DNA of 64,000 nt from Spodoptera frugiperda. Its lineage: Eukaryota; Arthropoda; Insecta; Lepidoptera; Noctuidae. Within the stretch, counting starts at the first letter, position 1, and each line of letters starts with the position of its first letter. The stretch is taken from NCBI RefSeq assembly GCF_023101765.2, contig NC_064238.1:4958001-5022000 (forward strand). The letters are read 5' to 3'. A model generated the notes under the pieces. The model was not told the origin of the DNA, searched no databases, and saw only the letters and a program-made list of their open reading frames with translations. Both the position numbers and the translations under genes were made by a program. Below are positions 48,595 to 60,418 of this stretch, one piece after another.

Positions 48595-48740
48595 AGTCAA
48601 AGTCAAAGCATTTATTTCAATTAATCCTAAATTAGGCACTTTTGAAACGTCAAATTGAATTGTCCGTCAGTCTGGCCGTCAGTGAAGCTAGGCGCTCGTT
48701 CCAAAGTGTTGCTTTGAATGGAGAATAACGAGCAAGATAA
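48595..48740 (+). repeat. interspersed repeat R8, longer copy
   Basis: 'gtcaaagtcaaagcatttattt', 'taggcacttttgaaa', ccgtcagtctggccgtcagt and 'gaagctaggcgctcgttccaaagtg' run in the same order as 45105-45195 and extend further. Confidence 0.65.
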
Positions 48741-50237
48741 CATCAATTAATTATTTTTATTCCAAAAAGTTACAGTATGTCGTAACTCCCTCGAAGTAAA
48801 AATGGTTTAAGGTACGTACGTAAAAACGTACTAAGTATTTATATTAAAATTAATAATGCTACTTAAAAAAAAACCAAACGCAACTATTCGCTTACGTCAG
48901 TCAAAACTAATCCCAGAAACCTCCACAGCTGACTCAGGTAAACGGGTAACTCATTACAATTCAAACTGAACTGTAGGAAAAAGATAACGGTAAGCTAACC
49001 CGAGCGGAGTATACCGCGCAATCATCCCGCAAATCCCGTATCATTAAGTATCGCTAAGAAAGCGATCCGCGGACTATTACCATGTTAATAATATAGGGGA
49101 AATAGTGATTAATCAACTTGACGTCTGGCTAGATCCCCACCGCTACTAACCTCTATGGTATACGCAATTTATGCATTGGTTTGTGAAAGGTCTACACTCT
49201 ACACCAGATCTTATGGGTTTAACGCTGTTTTCATTATAATTTTGATTGGACAGAATTGACTTTGTTTGGAGAGGTTAACATAAGTTAATTACGTTAGTAT
49301 AATAATGTGTATTGTATGGAAATACAATAATATTTTCATCAAATTCATTTTCATTTCGGATTTTATATTAATTTTAACTTTCAACAAATGTAAATGTTTG
49401 AAACATTCATGTTACCCGTTTAAATTATAAACCCAGGAGCACATATAAATGCAACATCGCATTATGTGGATAATCCCACGGAGGTAGGCACCCGTGGCGA
49501 CGGTCAAAAGCTGATATTTTTCCTTTTAATCCCTGTCAGATTATTTAAATTCCCACCTGCGGGTCCTACTCACCATTTGCCGCCGCTTTTTTATTTTAAA
49601 CAAAAATAAAATATAAAAATATTCTCGTATTTGTTTTGGACGGATGGAATCCTTTAATTTTCGGCACGGCTGCGTGACGGTCCGTCCACTGTCCGCTAGC
49701 ACTGTTTGGCTCGCTTTGAGAAAAAATGTTTTCATATTCCATGCTTATGCCCTGAAATGTTTACGGGACTTTAATATTTTATTTTATTGTATTGTCAAAA
49801 CAATGTTTGCGGAACATTTGTTTGGTACAGGTCTGCTCGCTCGCGCGGTTGAAGCATAATGGGAAATGACATTTTATTTTTGAATTAAAATCCTTTGAGA
49901 GGACAATAGTGTAATATATTAGCGTCATAACAATCGTACAAAGCTTAATTTTTTGTCGAGGTTGCGCTAGAGGCGACTGAACTCGTTTTACAAAAGAAAA
50001 ACCAGGAGTTAGTTGTCCAAAGCTTTGCCAACTCTGACGGCTATTCTATAATGTCGTCATGTTCAAGTGACGAAGTATCAAATCGTTGTTAAATTAATTT
50101 TGATTTCACTCACTTGTGTGTGTTATAATTTTCATAGGCATTATTAATATTTAGAGCCAAATCCATATGCGAAGGTTAGTTAAGTCTTTTTATATAGAAC
50201 CTCTGTTTTATTATTAAATGACAAGGGAATTGTATAT
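48741..50237. other. non-coding stretch, no gene seen
   Basis: Moderately CpG-rich patches at 48990-49080 ('agtataccgcgcaatcatcccg') and 49640-49700 ('ggcacggctgcgtgacggtc') occur in A+T-rich DNA. Overlapping short frames at 49541-49859 run on both strands without domains. Confidence 0.45.
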
Positions 50238-50320
50238 CATCATCATCCTGTTCTCGTCCACTGGACGTAGGTCCTGGACATAGGCCTCTTCAAAGGCATG
50301 CCACTGAGCTCGATCTTCAT
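50238..50320 (+). repeat. interspersed repeat fragment (LINE-derived type)
   Basis: 'catcatcatcctgttctcgtcc' then actggacgtaggtcctggac, 'ataggcctcttcaaaggcatgcca' and ctgagctcgatctt. This phrase is repeated through lepidopteran genomes and is associated with non-LTR elements. Only about 83 bases remain. Confidence 0.6.
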
Positions 50321-53269
50321 TTAATAAAGGAATTGTAATTAACATTACAAATATACTTTAAATAGAAACCTAATAACATCCTAATTCGTGAAGTTACAAA
50401 TATAAAGAAAATAATTTCCCATTAGAACACGACCAATGTAGCAGAGCCACTAAGTGCAGGACAGAGCCTCGGACCGTTCCGAGACTGGAATGTAGCAATT
50501 GTTGCCACTGGCTTTATCCGCCACTGTCGCTTCCCGTTTTATTTGCTTTACTATACTTTAAATTCTTTCGCTCGCGATGCTTTATGCGAATGTTCAACAA
50601 CTCACACACTCAGCCACGAGAGTCGCCTAATGAAAACTTTTTGAATTAACGTACGCAACTGTTACATACGAGTGCCAGCTTTTTTCCTACAAAGCAGACT
50701 TTGTATTGAAAATAACTCGTTAAAATTGAATTTTTAAACTCGTTTCGAATTATTTCTCGTTTTACAATGTGCTTGTTTTGTTTCTAAAGAGTTATAACAT
50801 GTTATGAGTTGTAGAAACTTTTTTTATATTAACTACGGTGCTTTAACAAGAACATACGAGTATGGCCTTTATAGGACTGTAAGCATCAACTGACTTAACG
50901 TTTAATGTTTTCGTTTACAATTGTTTGTTTTTATTAAAGTATTAAATTAATAAAATGTCGAACCGCAGCCGATCCATCGATCCTTGAACAGTAGCGGGCG
51001 CGCGGATTGTGGCGGACACACCTCCATTGAAAGCGGCCGCTCAAAAGCGAGACCACAACAAGGCAACCGATAAATCACACGCCAACTTCAAATAGAAATG
51101 TCATATTATTTCCACAAAAGATTTAACTCGAAAATAAATTATATTTTCCCCCTTTTTCGTGCCATTGTTCACCGACGTGTGGAAGCCGCACAGTGCTCGG
51201 CGATATTTAAAAAACCATTAACTGCACGCTTTTGTATAGAAACTGTACAAAAGTAGCGAAACGATATGCTCAGATGTTCTGTTGTTTGAATAACTAATTG
51301 TATTAGCATAACATTACATGTGCTACGTATGATTGACGTTTTTAATAGATTTAGGGTGAGTAAAGTAGGTTTGAGATTCATGTAACAAAATGGGTTATAC
51401 TATAAATAATTCTCGTTCACTAAAAGGATTTGCATGTAGTCGTTAAACATAAATTACTATTTAAGAATCTTTGTGTATGTTCTAACTAAACAATATAGTA
51501 ATTTGGTTGTATAAATAGGTACGGGTATGTTTTTCTGACACTGGTTTGCATTCTGTATCTACTTACGTATATTTTGCATTTCTCAGTCAAGCCAATGTAA
51601 ATTATTTATGAGAAATGTCTTACCACGTAAATTAGTTCTTATGCTTCTTATAATATCTACCTTCATCGATTATGTTACTTTCTATCTCTAAATTGTAATA
51701 GAAACACCGAATCAAACCTTACCCACACTAACAAAACAAAATACCCTATAAAAAAAAATACTTCTGAAGACCTAACAATGACAACAATGGCCAAAAACAG
51801 CAATCTTTCATTACGGCAGCTTACCACGTGTTTACGGTGATATTTTCCGAAGGAACGTGCTTAGTACAAAGCTGGGAACTTCGCCATAAATCCATTCTAT
51901 TCTGATTTACAGCCGCCGACTAAATGTTTGATTTGTGCTCGTAAATCGAGATGAACGCTTGTCAGATGCACAGCTGATACTTTTTTGTTTTTTGTGGATA
52001 TAGGAATTATGCCTACGGGTGAAATAGGCCGAGTGAATACGTAGGTTTTGTAACATGGGTTGAAAAATAAAAAGTTTGTTTCGATATACAATCACAGGTG
52101 CGTATGAACTTGGGCATAAAAATATTCGTTTAATTTAGTTGTTGGCACACAATTTGTGTGACATATGTATTTTGAAATATTTAAGTGAAACTTAGTACAG
52201 GAGACGATTTTATATTTTTAATTCAGTAGTGGTGTAATGCGACTGGATGTCTTATATTTAATAACACTTCGTTTTTTTTTTAATTGACTATGTATGAATC
52301 ATAATTACATAAAGCATATAATTATTTATATAAGCGAACTTAGTGTAAATAATAGCAAATTACAGAGTCAGCCAAAGTTTGCAAACTTGGTAAATAGTTT
52401 AAAGTAAACAGGTATAATTTTCGCGGTGCGACTGAAATACGCGAAACGGCGCCCCGCGGCCGCGTCGCACACCACTGTCGTTAATTCGCCGATTTAAATC
52501 GGAAACACGCGATAATTCACCGTTTAGCCCTTTCGAATACTAACTAACAGCAATGGGGAACTTTACTACTTTTTTATGTGTATTTTCCCAAAACGATTTG
52601 GCAAACTCTCTCTTGGAAATCTGGGAAAAGTGAGTGTTTTTTTAGAAACTAGATGAATGATATTGATGGAAATTAAGAAAAGCTTCCGTCTATTCGCGAT
52701 CATCTATTTTACAAACATTTAACCTCAATTAAATATCACCTAAAATAAATGACGAAAAATTGGTGGAGGGTGATTTTCTCAAACAATGGGGATGATAACG
52801 GGGTATGAAAGTTAAAAATCTATTTAGTCCGTCAGTTGGGTAATATTAAAAAATATTAGACATGTATTTTTTTTAGTTTGTTATATAGGAAAACAATACT
52901 TACATAAAACGAATCAAAGTCAAGGAGTGGGAGCTAACTACGTCACTTATGTGTATGAAACGTACACAAATATGACGTCATGTGATATTTTATACCAATT
53001 TTCTTATCGTCGAAAGTACTAGTTTCTGTAAGAAAATAAAAATATAAATATCTAACATTTTAATCTCCCGGACCCGAATCTAGACGGACATAAAAATAAA
53101 AATTAGTCACCTACCCTATTTTACAAGAACTCACAAGACGTGACGTTATTACATTTTAAATCGACAATTTTATACATCGAACCGTGTCATACATAATTCT
53201 TCCAATTGATCTTCATTTCGACACTTGAGAGACAACAATATACGTCTAATATTATATTGATAGGTTTGA

Positions 53270-53380
53270 TTTCGCCCCTCGGACGCTTTTTGTTCGTTAT
53301 TTATGGCGGCCGCGATACCGATACGCTGGCGGCGATATCATGAAATATTAAACGCATTACAAGTGGCATATACGTTGGAA
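53270..53380. promoter_or_regulatory. candidate regulatory island with an Abd-B/Cdx-type site
   Basis: 'gttcgttatttatggcggcc' continues as gcgataccgatacgctggcg + gcgatatca and 'attaaacgcattac'. A 70-codon plus frame has no domain. The sharp CpG contrast with its flanks is the main reason for listing it. Confidence 0.22.
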
Positions 53381-54067
53381 GATGAGTTTAGAAAAAACGT
53401 TTGCTTTCATTTGACTGTGGTTGTTGGAATTGTGTGGATGTATGAATATTTTTGTAAAGTTATGATATGTATTAACAATTTTTTCATTGCTAAAAACTTT
53501 AATGGCATCAGGTAAGTAGTAAAGATATTATCATCCATTGATGACAGTCATGGGAAATCACCATCATCAGAGGAACGTCGTCATTTTGATAAAATTAATA
53601 GCAAATATTTTTAATTATTTTCTTTTAATAAATACTATCATAAAAAGGCACAATATCGCGTTTACGTTCATATCCAAAGCAACATAATTTATACAAAACT
53701 CACACAAACATCATTTAGGTAATATCATTCAAAGCGATACCTAAATCAAATACATATTTTCTGATTTATTACAAAGAGATGTAAGGTCCACATTATTCCT
53801 TCCCTAGAAAAGTTTTGGCAGCGAAGTTGTTCGCCGCAGTATCACGTTTACGAATCACACACAAGTTTATTCGCTCACTTTTATCGCGACTAGAACGCGT
53901 TAGAGAAAATGATTTATACGATTTATCATAAATAACTTATTCCGACTCCATTTTGGAACACTATTGTTGATTCTTCCCTACAAAAGCTATTATATTTCGT
54001 ACTTCTATTCAGGTAAATGGCAAACAAAGCTAAGCATCCACAGGCCATCAGTAATATGCGATGCGTA

Positions 54068-54085
54068 GCTGATGACGTCATCAGC
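54068..54085. promoter_or_regulatory. 18-bp perfect palindrome containing a full CRE (TGACGTCA)
   Basis: GCTGATGACGTCATCAGC is exactly self-complementary. Its centre GATGACGTCATC is a strong consensus for CREB/ATF-type bZIP dimers. It sits in unremarkable A+T-rich DNA without a nearby gene. Confidence 0.5.
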
Positions 54086-54270
54086 AATACCTACAGGTGA
54101 TGATGTGATGCGAACATGTGGACGCTTACCTCGAGTAAGAAATGTAATATGTTTGTTGGTCGTCCAAAGATATTGATTGTGCAACCAACGCTGTGCTATT
54201 GATTAATGTTGTTCTGAATATCTTGTAAACTAGATCACATATCACAAAGGCTAAACCTATTATTATTAAA

Positions 54271-54562
54271 TGTGGGTGAGCCATGCTTTGCCACGAATGG
54301 ACAAGTAACACCACGGCCTCACAGAAAACCGACGTGAAACAACGTTTGCGTTGTGTTTCGTTGTGTGAGTGAGGTTACTGGAGGCCCAATTACCCCCTTT
54401 CCCAATCATCCCCAAATTACCCATCAACCCTTAAATTCCTAACCCCCAAAAAGCCGGCAACGCATTTGTAACGCCTCTGGTGTTCCAGGTGTCCATGAGC
54501 GGCGGCAATTGCTTACCATCAGGTGATCCATTTGCTCGTTTACCGGCTTATACCATAAAAAG
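54271..54562 (+). repeat. R1 repeat, full length
   Basis: Starts 'tgtgggtgagccatgctttg', then accgacgtgaaacaacgttt, C-rich 'cccaattaccccc', 'aagccggcaacgcatttgta', 'gtccatgagcggcggcaattgc' and ttaccatcaggtgatccatt, ending in 'ttaccggcttataccataaaa'. It is the reference copy for the family in this window. Confidence 0.88.
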
Positions 54563-55564
54563 TACTAATGTTCAGTGTTCGTCAAAGGTAGACCATCAAA
54601 AAGTGATCAGTCTGCTTGTTTGACATTATATGCAATACAAAAGAAGCAACAAGAATCTCGGTCGAACTAAACTTCTATATATTGTCATCACTTTGGGATG
54701 TCACTTAGTCACTGAGACTCCACATAGACTCCAAATGGTCTTCCTAAGCCACAGATCATTTATCCATTTGACTTTTATTATCACTTTTAGCCTGCTTACA
54801 AAACATCAAACAGCCCTTAATAAAAAGCGAAAGAGTTATTGAAGGGTACGTAATAAAGTATCGACAGGTCCCTCGCAATATTTCTAATATCATTGTAATC
54901 TACATATTATTCCAATAAGTGGGTTTTCCTCGGGCCAATATTGCGCCCGGGAGTGAAGTAGCCGACCCTCGTGGTAAGTTTTTACCTTTTATTGTTTTAT
55001 TTATAACTTTGTGATTGATGACGGCTGAGAAGTTAGCTTCATAAATATTGAGAGAACTCACGCTGCGAAATAGTTTGCGGGAATCTTTTACCGGAGCGTA
55101 GTTTCCATGTCTGCTCTGACGTCAGTATTTCGATGTGCTTTGTGTATTCTGGTCGGAAAGTTTATTCTGTTTGAAACTATTTTACGGAACTTAGGAAAGC
55201 GTTTGACGTTTGCAGCGAACGCTAAAGTATAAACTCAATGTAAATACAACTTTATTATCATCTGTTTAAAATATATTTTCGCTAAACAAATTCAGAAGTG
55301 GATGTATAAAAAAGTCATACTGTACAGAATGACCACAAATATTCAGTTATCAAGGGCGATCAGTAGAATCCGCGCCACAGACGATGTCCGTGCTCTGAAC
55401 AATTCAATTTGCATAAGCGTTTGTCGTAAACGTGTTGTTTTACTGCCCGCGGTATCAATGATTTTTACTCGTACTGAAGATAGCCTGTGTTGTGGATTAA
55501 TTTTGAACTTTGCTAAAAAATCTGATCAAATTTTAAATAGCAGTTCTTTTTTACATTTATTTTG

Positions 55565-55650
55565 GTTCGTTGACGTTTGGCCGCTATCTCGCCTGATGTT
55601 CGCCTCTATGATGGAGCACGTCTGCCCATAAGCAACCTATTCAATCGGGC
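55565..55650 (+). repeat. interspersed repeat R7, second copy
   Basis: 'gttgacgtttggccgctatc' then tcgcctgatg, 'gatggagcacgtctgccca' and 'taagcaacctattcaatcggg', as at 44225-44330. Confidence 0.65.
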
Positions 55651-55909
55651 TTTAAAGATATATTTAACACATAATGTTTATGTACTCATATATTGTATAG
55701 TTTATTTTAGTTGTGTGATAAATAATCATAAATTTTGACTACAACTGTACTCATTGTAAGCACATATACCTGTATATTATCAGATAATTGTATCTGCTCA
55801 CCTTAGTATGAATACGATTCTACCCCTCAAATAATTAAGTGAGAATCAATACCCATCAAAAACTAAAGATATCCATCACAGACATCTATGACGAGATTCT
55901 CCGGACAAA

Positions 55910-56040
55910 TACTAATGGAAGCGGAGCAGGCAACGTTTGTTCCCATTTTAAAATTCAACCGAGCACAATAACTGTGCCGTCGGTGGACGGAAACTGCCTT
56001 TCCTATGGTTCCGCGATTAGACCGCGCACATTGTATCTGC
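55910..56040. promoter_or_regulatory. candidate regulatory island
   Basis: 'taatggaagcggagcaggca' through gtgccgtcggtggacggaaa to 'ttccgcgattagaccgcgcac'. CpG-rich against A+T-rich flanks. A 79-codon plus frame covers it without a domain. Confidence 0.2.
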
Positions 56041-56549
56041 TCTTAGTACCATTCGGAAATCATTGGAAATTGAAGTGAACCACAACATCGTTCGGTTTGT
56101 TTAGTTCGAAGTGTTTGTATGGCGGTAGCTTAATATGTGTAGTACTTAGATTTGCATTTGTTCTGTGATCGTCGTCTTACACTGCCAAATGGTTTTTATA
56201 TTTTTCACTTTGAATATTCTATGTCACTTCTAGTGAACGTAGATTATCTTGTCTTTGTTTTGTACATTACTACACACTTTGTAGTAGATTAGTATGCTTA
56301 CTATGATGTGGCCTATTAATTTATTAAAAGTTGTCTTACGATATTTTCTACCATCTTGATTTCACATGATTTATGGCAAGAAAAAGTTACATTGTTACTT
56401 GTAAACTTTTTAACTCAATATAATGTTAATACATACGATGTTAAATAAACAACTTTGAAATGTTTGAAAGCATTTATTCCGTTCCTCAAGTGACATAAAA
56501 ATATATCACCCACTTGTATTGAAGCAGCCTATCATCATAAAGGTGGCAC

Positions 56550-56800
56550 GACAATAGCGTTTGAGAACACGCCAGGGTGGCGGCGTATCTCTCGAATAGC
56601 CTCCATAAAGTGGCATTCACAAAGAGACGTCCGCGCGGCCTGGCGGCCGATATCACAATGCGGCAAACGACGCCGGCGCTTCCTGTTCCGGCCGCGGCGC
56701 CACCGTCGCACAGATTTATGCCCGTCGCTTCCTCCCGCCATATGCGTGGTCGTGCCGACTACCCTCACGCTCATTTACACAAAACTCGAGTTTTTCAAGT
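56550..56800. promoter_or_regulatory. candidate regulatory island, the largest CpG block in the right half
   Basis: 'cagggtggcggcgtatctct', gacgtccgcgcggcctggcg, 'gccgatatcacaatgcggcaaacgacgccggcg' and ccggccgcggcgccaccgtc. It is open on both strands (80 and 79 codons), Arg/Ala/Pro-rich in translation, with no recognised domain. A coding exon cannot be ruled out. Confidence 0.25.
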
Positions 56801-57384
56801 ACCTGTGTTACACGAATGACGTAACGGATGTCGGCTTTTTGCTGTTTAGTAGTCGCGTGAGTGCCTTAACCCCCATTTTAATGTCCTTTTTTAAATGTTG
56901 AGACATTTACAACTAAAGGCCTTCCACTTTTTGGAAAGAAACATAAGACGAAGCGACGTGCATTTGTTTACAACATGCAACAACAGAATAAAGTTGTTTT
57001 ACAATTGATTTTCGTTATTTAACATAGATTATAAATTTATAACCTCAAAATTTGAAGCTCAAAAATATTCTCATATAAACCTTCGCAAAAATACGGCACA
57101 TCCTAATTAAAATTGAATGTTGTTAAAAAGGCTGCCACGCCACTTCTCCTGCGAGGTAACGAAGTTAATTTAACGCGTTTACGTTAATAAAATATTCGTG
57201 GACTGGGCGAAAAGGCGCTCGAAAAGTTAACCAGTGTAAGGGTTAAACCGCTCTGATGTTATGAGCTTAGATTATGAAGCGGTTAACAAATTTTGAAGGT
57301 GAAATCTGAGAGATGTACTTAGAGACATTTGGGGTGGTGTTCAACTTCATTATAAATTGGATAGGAATAGTACCTAAGTGGTTT

Positions 57385-57533
57385 GACTGCCTCGTTGGAC
57401 GAGTGGTCGCAAGTGCGACTGCCGGACAAGGGGTCTCGGGTTCAATTCCCGGGCCGGGCAAAGTATAACTGGACTTTTTCGGTTTTTCGAAAATTACTCA
57501 GTAGTAGCACGGAGTCTGGAATTGTGTTAATAT
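57385..57533 (+). repeat. SINE family 2, 3'-truncated copy with well-kept tRNA-like head
   Basis: 'gactgcctcgttggacgagtgg', then tcgcaagtgcgactgccgga, caaggggtctcgggttcaat + tcccgggccgggc. The B-box ggttcaattcc matches the consensus closely. The body ends after 'cggagtctggaattg', before the 'attacatgggac' part seen at 10134-10382. Confidence 0.82.
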
Positions 57534-58257
57534 AAAGCAACACAATCAGATGAACTTTGTTTCATTAATATTGAGCATGAAAAACACATGAACTAGATAA
57601 AAACTTTTACAATAAGCACACTTCACAAACTACATAACTGCGCGTGGGACAAAATTAGTACAGTGAAAATCACCGAAGTACATATAACTATGTGTTAAAT
57701 TGAGGAATCAAGTACCGACTAAGATTATCGATATAGTAAGGCACGATATCAAAACCATTTATGACCACTATTCTCTCTATTAGAGGCACACAACACATCC
57801 CAGCCACCCCATTCACGCCATTAAAGATTCATAATCACTTCGGAATTACATCTTCAACTTATCACTTTCTTTACTCGTCTCGTTACGTATTAATAATTCT
57901 AGATAATTACTCAGTGAACATACGTCGGGGTGTGAGAAAAGGATGAAGGAACAAAAAGGGAGTAGCTCGTGCATTATAGAGCGGCGGCCGCGAACTCACG
58001 GCGTCTCGGAATATCTTAGCAGTTGTACTGCTATCACGTCAGTTTACTCAGTCACGGGTTTAATACTGCGAACTTGGCAATTAGTAGCACTATAAGAGTA
58101 AGCAACTTTACATAAGTAGGGTTTTGTGTTCTATTCACTATGTAATAAGATCTATACATATAATAAAATCGTAGAAAAGTGCTGTCTGTACATTGATAAT
58201 AAAAATAAAAAAAATAGCAGGGGTTATTGTTATGTCGATGTCGAACCCAAAAATGTA
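57534..58257. other. non-coding stretch, no gene seen
   Basis: A+T-rich, with a small CpG-rich patch at 57970-58060 ('tatagagcggcggccgcgaa'). No repeat or gene recognised. Confidence 0.45.
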
Positions 58258-59616
58258 AATAACTTTTTTTTGTCTGTTTGTCTGTTTGTCTGTTTGTCTG
58301 TTTGTCTGTTTGTCTGTTCGTCTGTGCGCGCTAATCTCAGAAACGGCTGATCCGAGTTGGATGCGGTTTTCACGAATATATTGTGGGATGCTTAAATTTA
58401 CATTTAGTGTTTGTTTCATGTCAATCGGTTCATAAATAAAAAAGTTATGTCAAATTAAAGAATCACGTCGAACATTCTATGCTTATACCATTAATCTCCG
58501 CAACTATTTGACGGATTTGGTTGAAATTTGGTACAGATATAGTTTAGAACCTTAGAAAGGACATAGATATATTTTTATTTCAAAAATCAAAAAATAAAAA
58601 TAAGAAATAAATTATTTATAAATAATTCTATGTCGATCGTTACACGACTTCGGTTCATGTTATTGTTTTAATTTATCGAAAAAAAGTAAATAAATAGTAA
58701 AAAGGTATGAAAAAAATTATATCAATATAATAAAACATTTAGTACAAAGAAAATGCTCTAACGGAGTATAGATAATTCTATGTCGATCGTTACACGACTT
58801 CGGTTCATGTTATTGTTTTAATTCATCGAAAAAAGTAAATAAATAGTAAAAAGGTATGAAAAAAATAATATCAATATAATTAAACTTTTAGTACAAAGAA
58901 AATGCCCGAACGGAGTATAAATAAATAATCCAAGTTGTCTTTATCCTCGATAGTTCGAAATAGATCGCGCTATGGTTTCGTTACATTCATTTGGTTGGGT
59001 ATCGGCCGAGCGCTTCGGTACTATCGTAGAAAAAGTGTATTATCAGTCGTATGATTATTTGTCTGTAGTGGTCCTGCTGTTTCGTATATTCTAAATTGGT
59101 TTCGTTGTATTTGTCAATTAATAAGTTTATTTGTTGGGTTTTCCTGGTTTTTTGGTTAAACTATTTAACGTAGGTTTAGTTTGATATCGATTATTAGTAG
59201 TTACTGTAGTTAGTTTTTTTAATAAAATTGTAAGTCTAATTTATAAATTAATTAGATTAGATTTAAGTCGTTTCTTTTAAATTATTTAGTTTAAGCTTGG
59301 TTATTATAGCATAGAGGATAGGTTGTAATATAGTTTCTTTTTTAATTGTTATAAATTCGTAATTCGTAGCTTTCTTTAGTTTTAAGTTAGTTTAAGTCCG
59401 TTTTTAAACTATTTTTTCAATGCCCTAAGTGAGTATACATCTATTAAATTCAAACGCAGAGCTCATTATGTTGATTTTTGAAGAGTTCCCTGGAATATCT
59501 TCCACATCTCATTTTTGAAGAGATCCCGCGAGATCGGGAACTATGTGGTTAAAACCAAAAATTTGCCGGAAGTCACTATTCCACGCGAACGAAGTCGCGG
59601 GCAAAAGCTATTGTAA
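58258..59616 (+). repeat. composite interspersed repeat with octamer array, internal tandem duplication and R4 end
   Basis: It starts with (TGTCTGTT)6 at 58271-58318, then ctaatctcagaaacggctga, 'tccgagttggatgcggttttcac' and 'ctccgcaactatttgacggatttgg'. Next come two 150-base tandem units (58622-58921) and a T/A-rich middle. It ends 'gatcccgcgagatcgggaac' ... 'cgcgaacgaagtcgcgggcaaaagct'. These words are typical of lepidopteran repeats. No intact frame. Its unity as one element is inferred. Confidence 0.6.
58622..58921 (+). repeat. 150-bp tandem duplication
   Basis: Unit 1 (58622-58771) and unit 2 (58772-58921) both begin ataattctatgtcgatcgtt and run through 'acacgacttcggttcatgttattg' and 'aatagtaaaaaggtatgaaaaaa' to 'acggagtata'. 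They differ only at scattered positions, such as atttatcg/attcatcg and gctcta/gcccga. Confidence 0.92.
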
Positions 59617-59962
59617 ATATTATGAATTGGTATTGGCGCCCAAATGGGACTCGTTGTTTAGAACATGTAAACTAGACACTTGTGACAAATGCCTTCTATG
59701 ACGTATTAGAAGTGGATTTATTTGTTTAGGAAACATTAATGTTAAAAGAAACTACGAATTCTAAATGAATGGAGACAAGATCAGATTCCTAATACATGCT
59801 AATACCACAATAACATCAGAGACACTTCACTACGCAACAAATTCGTCGTAATAAACCCGCGCGCTTAACGGTTTGGAAGCAAAGTTTCATATAAATTTTG
59901 TACAACAAACCTTAGCTGACGTTAACTTCGTATCTTTGTCTGATCCTCACGTGGAGGCAGGT

Positions 59963-59997
59963 GGGCGCGGGGAGTTGCGGTGGGGTGGCGGGGGGGT
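59963..59997 (+). other. G-rich tract with quadruplex potential
   Basis: Four G-runs of at least three (gggc, ggggag, ggggtgg, ggggggg) fall within 35 bases on the plus strand. One loop is about nine bases, so a canonical quadruplex is possible but not ideal. The flanks are A+T-rich. Confidence 0.5.
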
Positions 59998-60230
59998 CTA
60001 GTGAAATTCCAACTAGCTTTGTGAATCAATCAGGAATTAATTGCGACCCCTTCGAGTCTAGTGGAGTTGAGTCCTACTTGTAAACTCAATACTGCATATC
60101 GTATTACCTACTATCCAGTTGCAATGGGGTCACTTTTATATTAGCGGCTGTTAGTTTGAGATACTTGATGTAACTGTCAGATGTATAGTTGATGTTGGCT
60201 AAGTTGACTCAGCAAAACACGGTGGTCTAA

Positions 60231-60418
60231 CTGCCATACTCAGAGACATATTGACGTGTAAAGTGTTATCTTATAACCAACTTGCAAAAATAAATATTAT
60301 TTATTATTATCATTTATCATTTGATGATTACTTAAACTATTCCTTAGTAACGATTTTGTTCAGAAAACTATTGCTAATAACTGGGCCAAGTAACCATTAA
60401 TGACTCTGTGTACGGTGG
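60231..60418. mobile_element. MITE, second copy of the 16.8-kb family, TAA target duplication
   Basis: Ends CTGCCATACTCAGAG and, inverted, CCACCGTACACAGAG. TAA is directly outside both ends (60228-60230, 60419-60421). Shared internal words 'aacgattttgtt', 'attgctaa', 'actggg' and 'aagtaaccatt' run in the order of 16801-16913. It is longer than that copy (188 against 113 bp). Confidence 0.82.

Larger units (their letters stand above)
50321..54270. other. non-coding stretch with small CpG islands
   Basis: Patches at 50990-51090 ('gtagcgggcgcgcggattgtgg'), 52420-52540 (cgaaacggcgccccgcggcc) and 53270-53380 are the only contrasts. An ATGACGTCAT site is at 52972-52981. No gene or clear transposon is seen. 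Confidence 0.45.
54563..57384. other. non-coding stretch; one R7 repeat and two CpG islands
   Basis: R7 lies at 55565-55650. Islands at 55910-56040 and 56550-56800 are listed separately. A CTGACGTCAG palindrome is at 55116-55125. The 109-codon plus frame at 55302-55631 ends inside R7 and lacks domains. Confidence 0.45.

Noticed and set aside
55302..55631. 109-codon plus frame as a gene
   Set aside because: Its last third lies in the R7 interspersed repeat and the rest has no domain.
57385..57450. A genuine tRNA gene
   Set aside because: A and B boxes are good, but the segment continues into the SINE body also seen at 10134 and 7175, and the acceptor stem does not pair.
58126..58419. Frames on both strands near 58.2 kb
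   Set aside because: They are translations of the (TGTCTGTT) octamer array (repeating FVCLSVC or its reverse), hence repeat artefacts.
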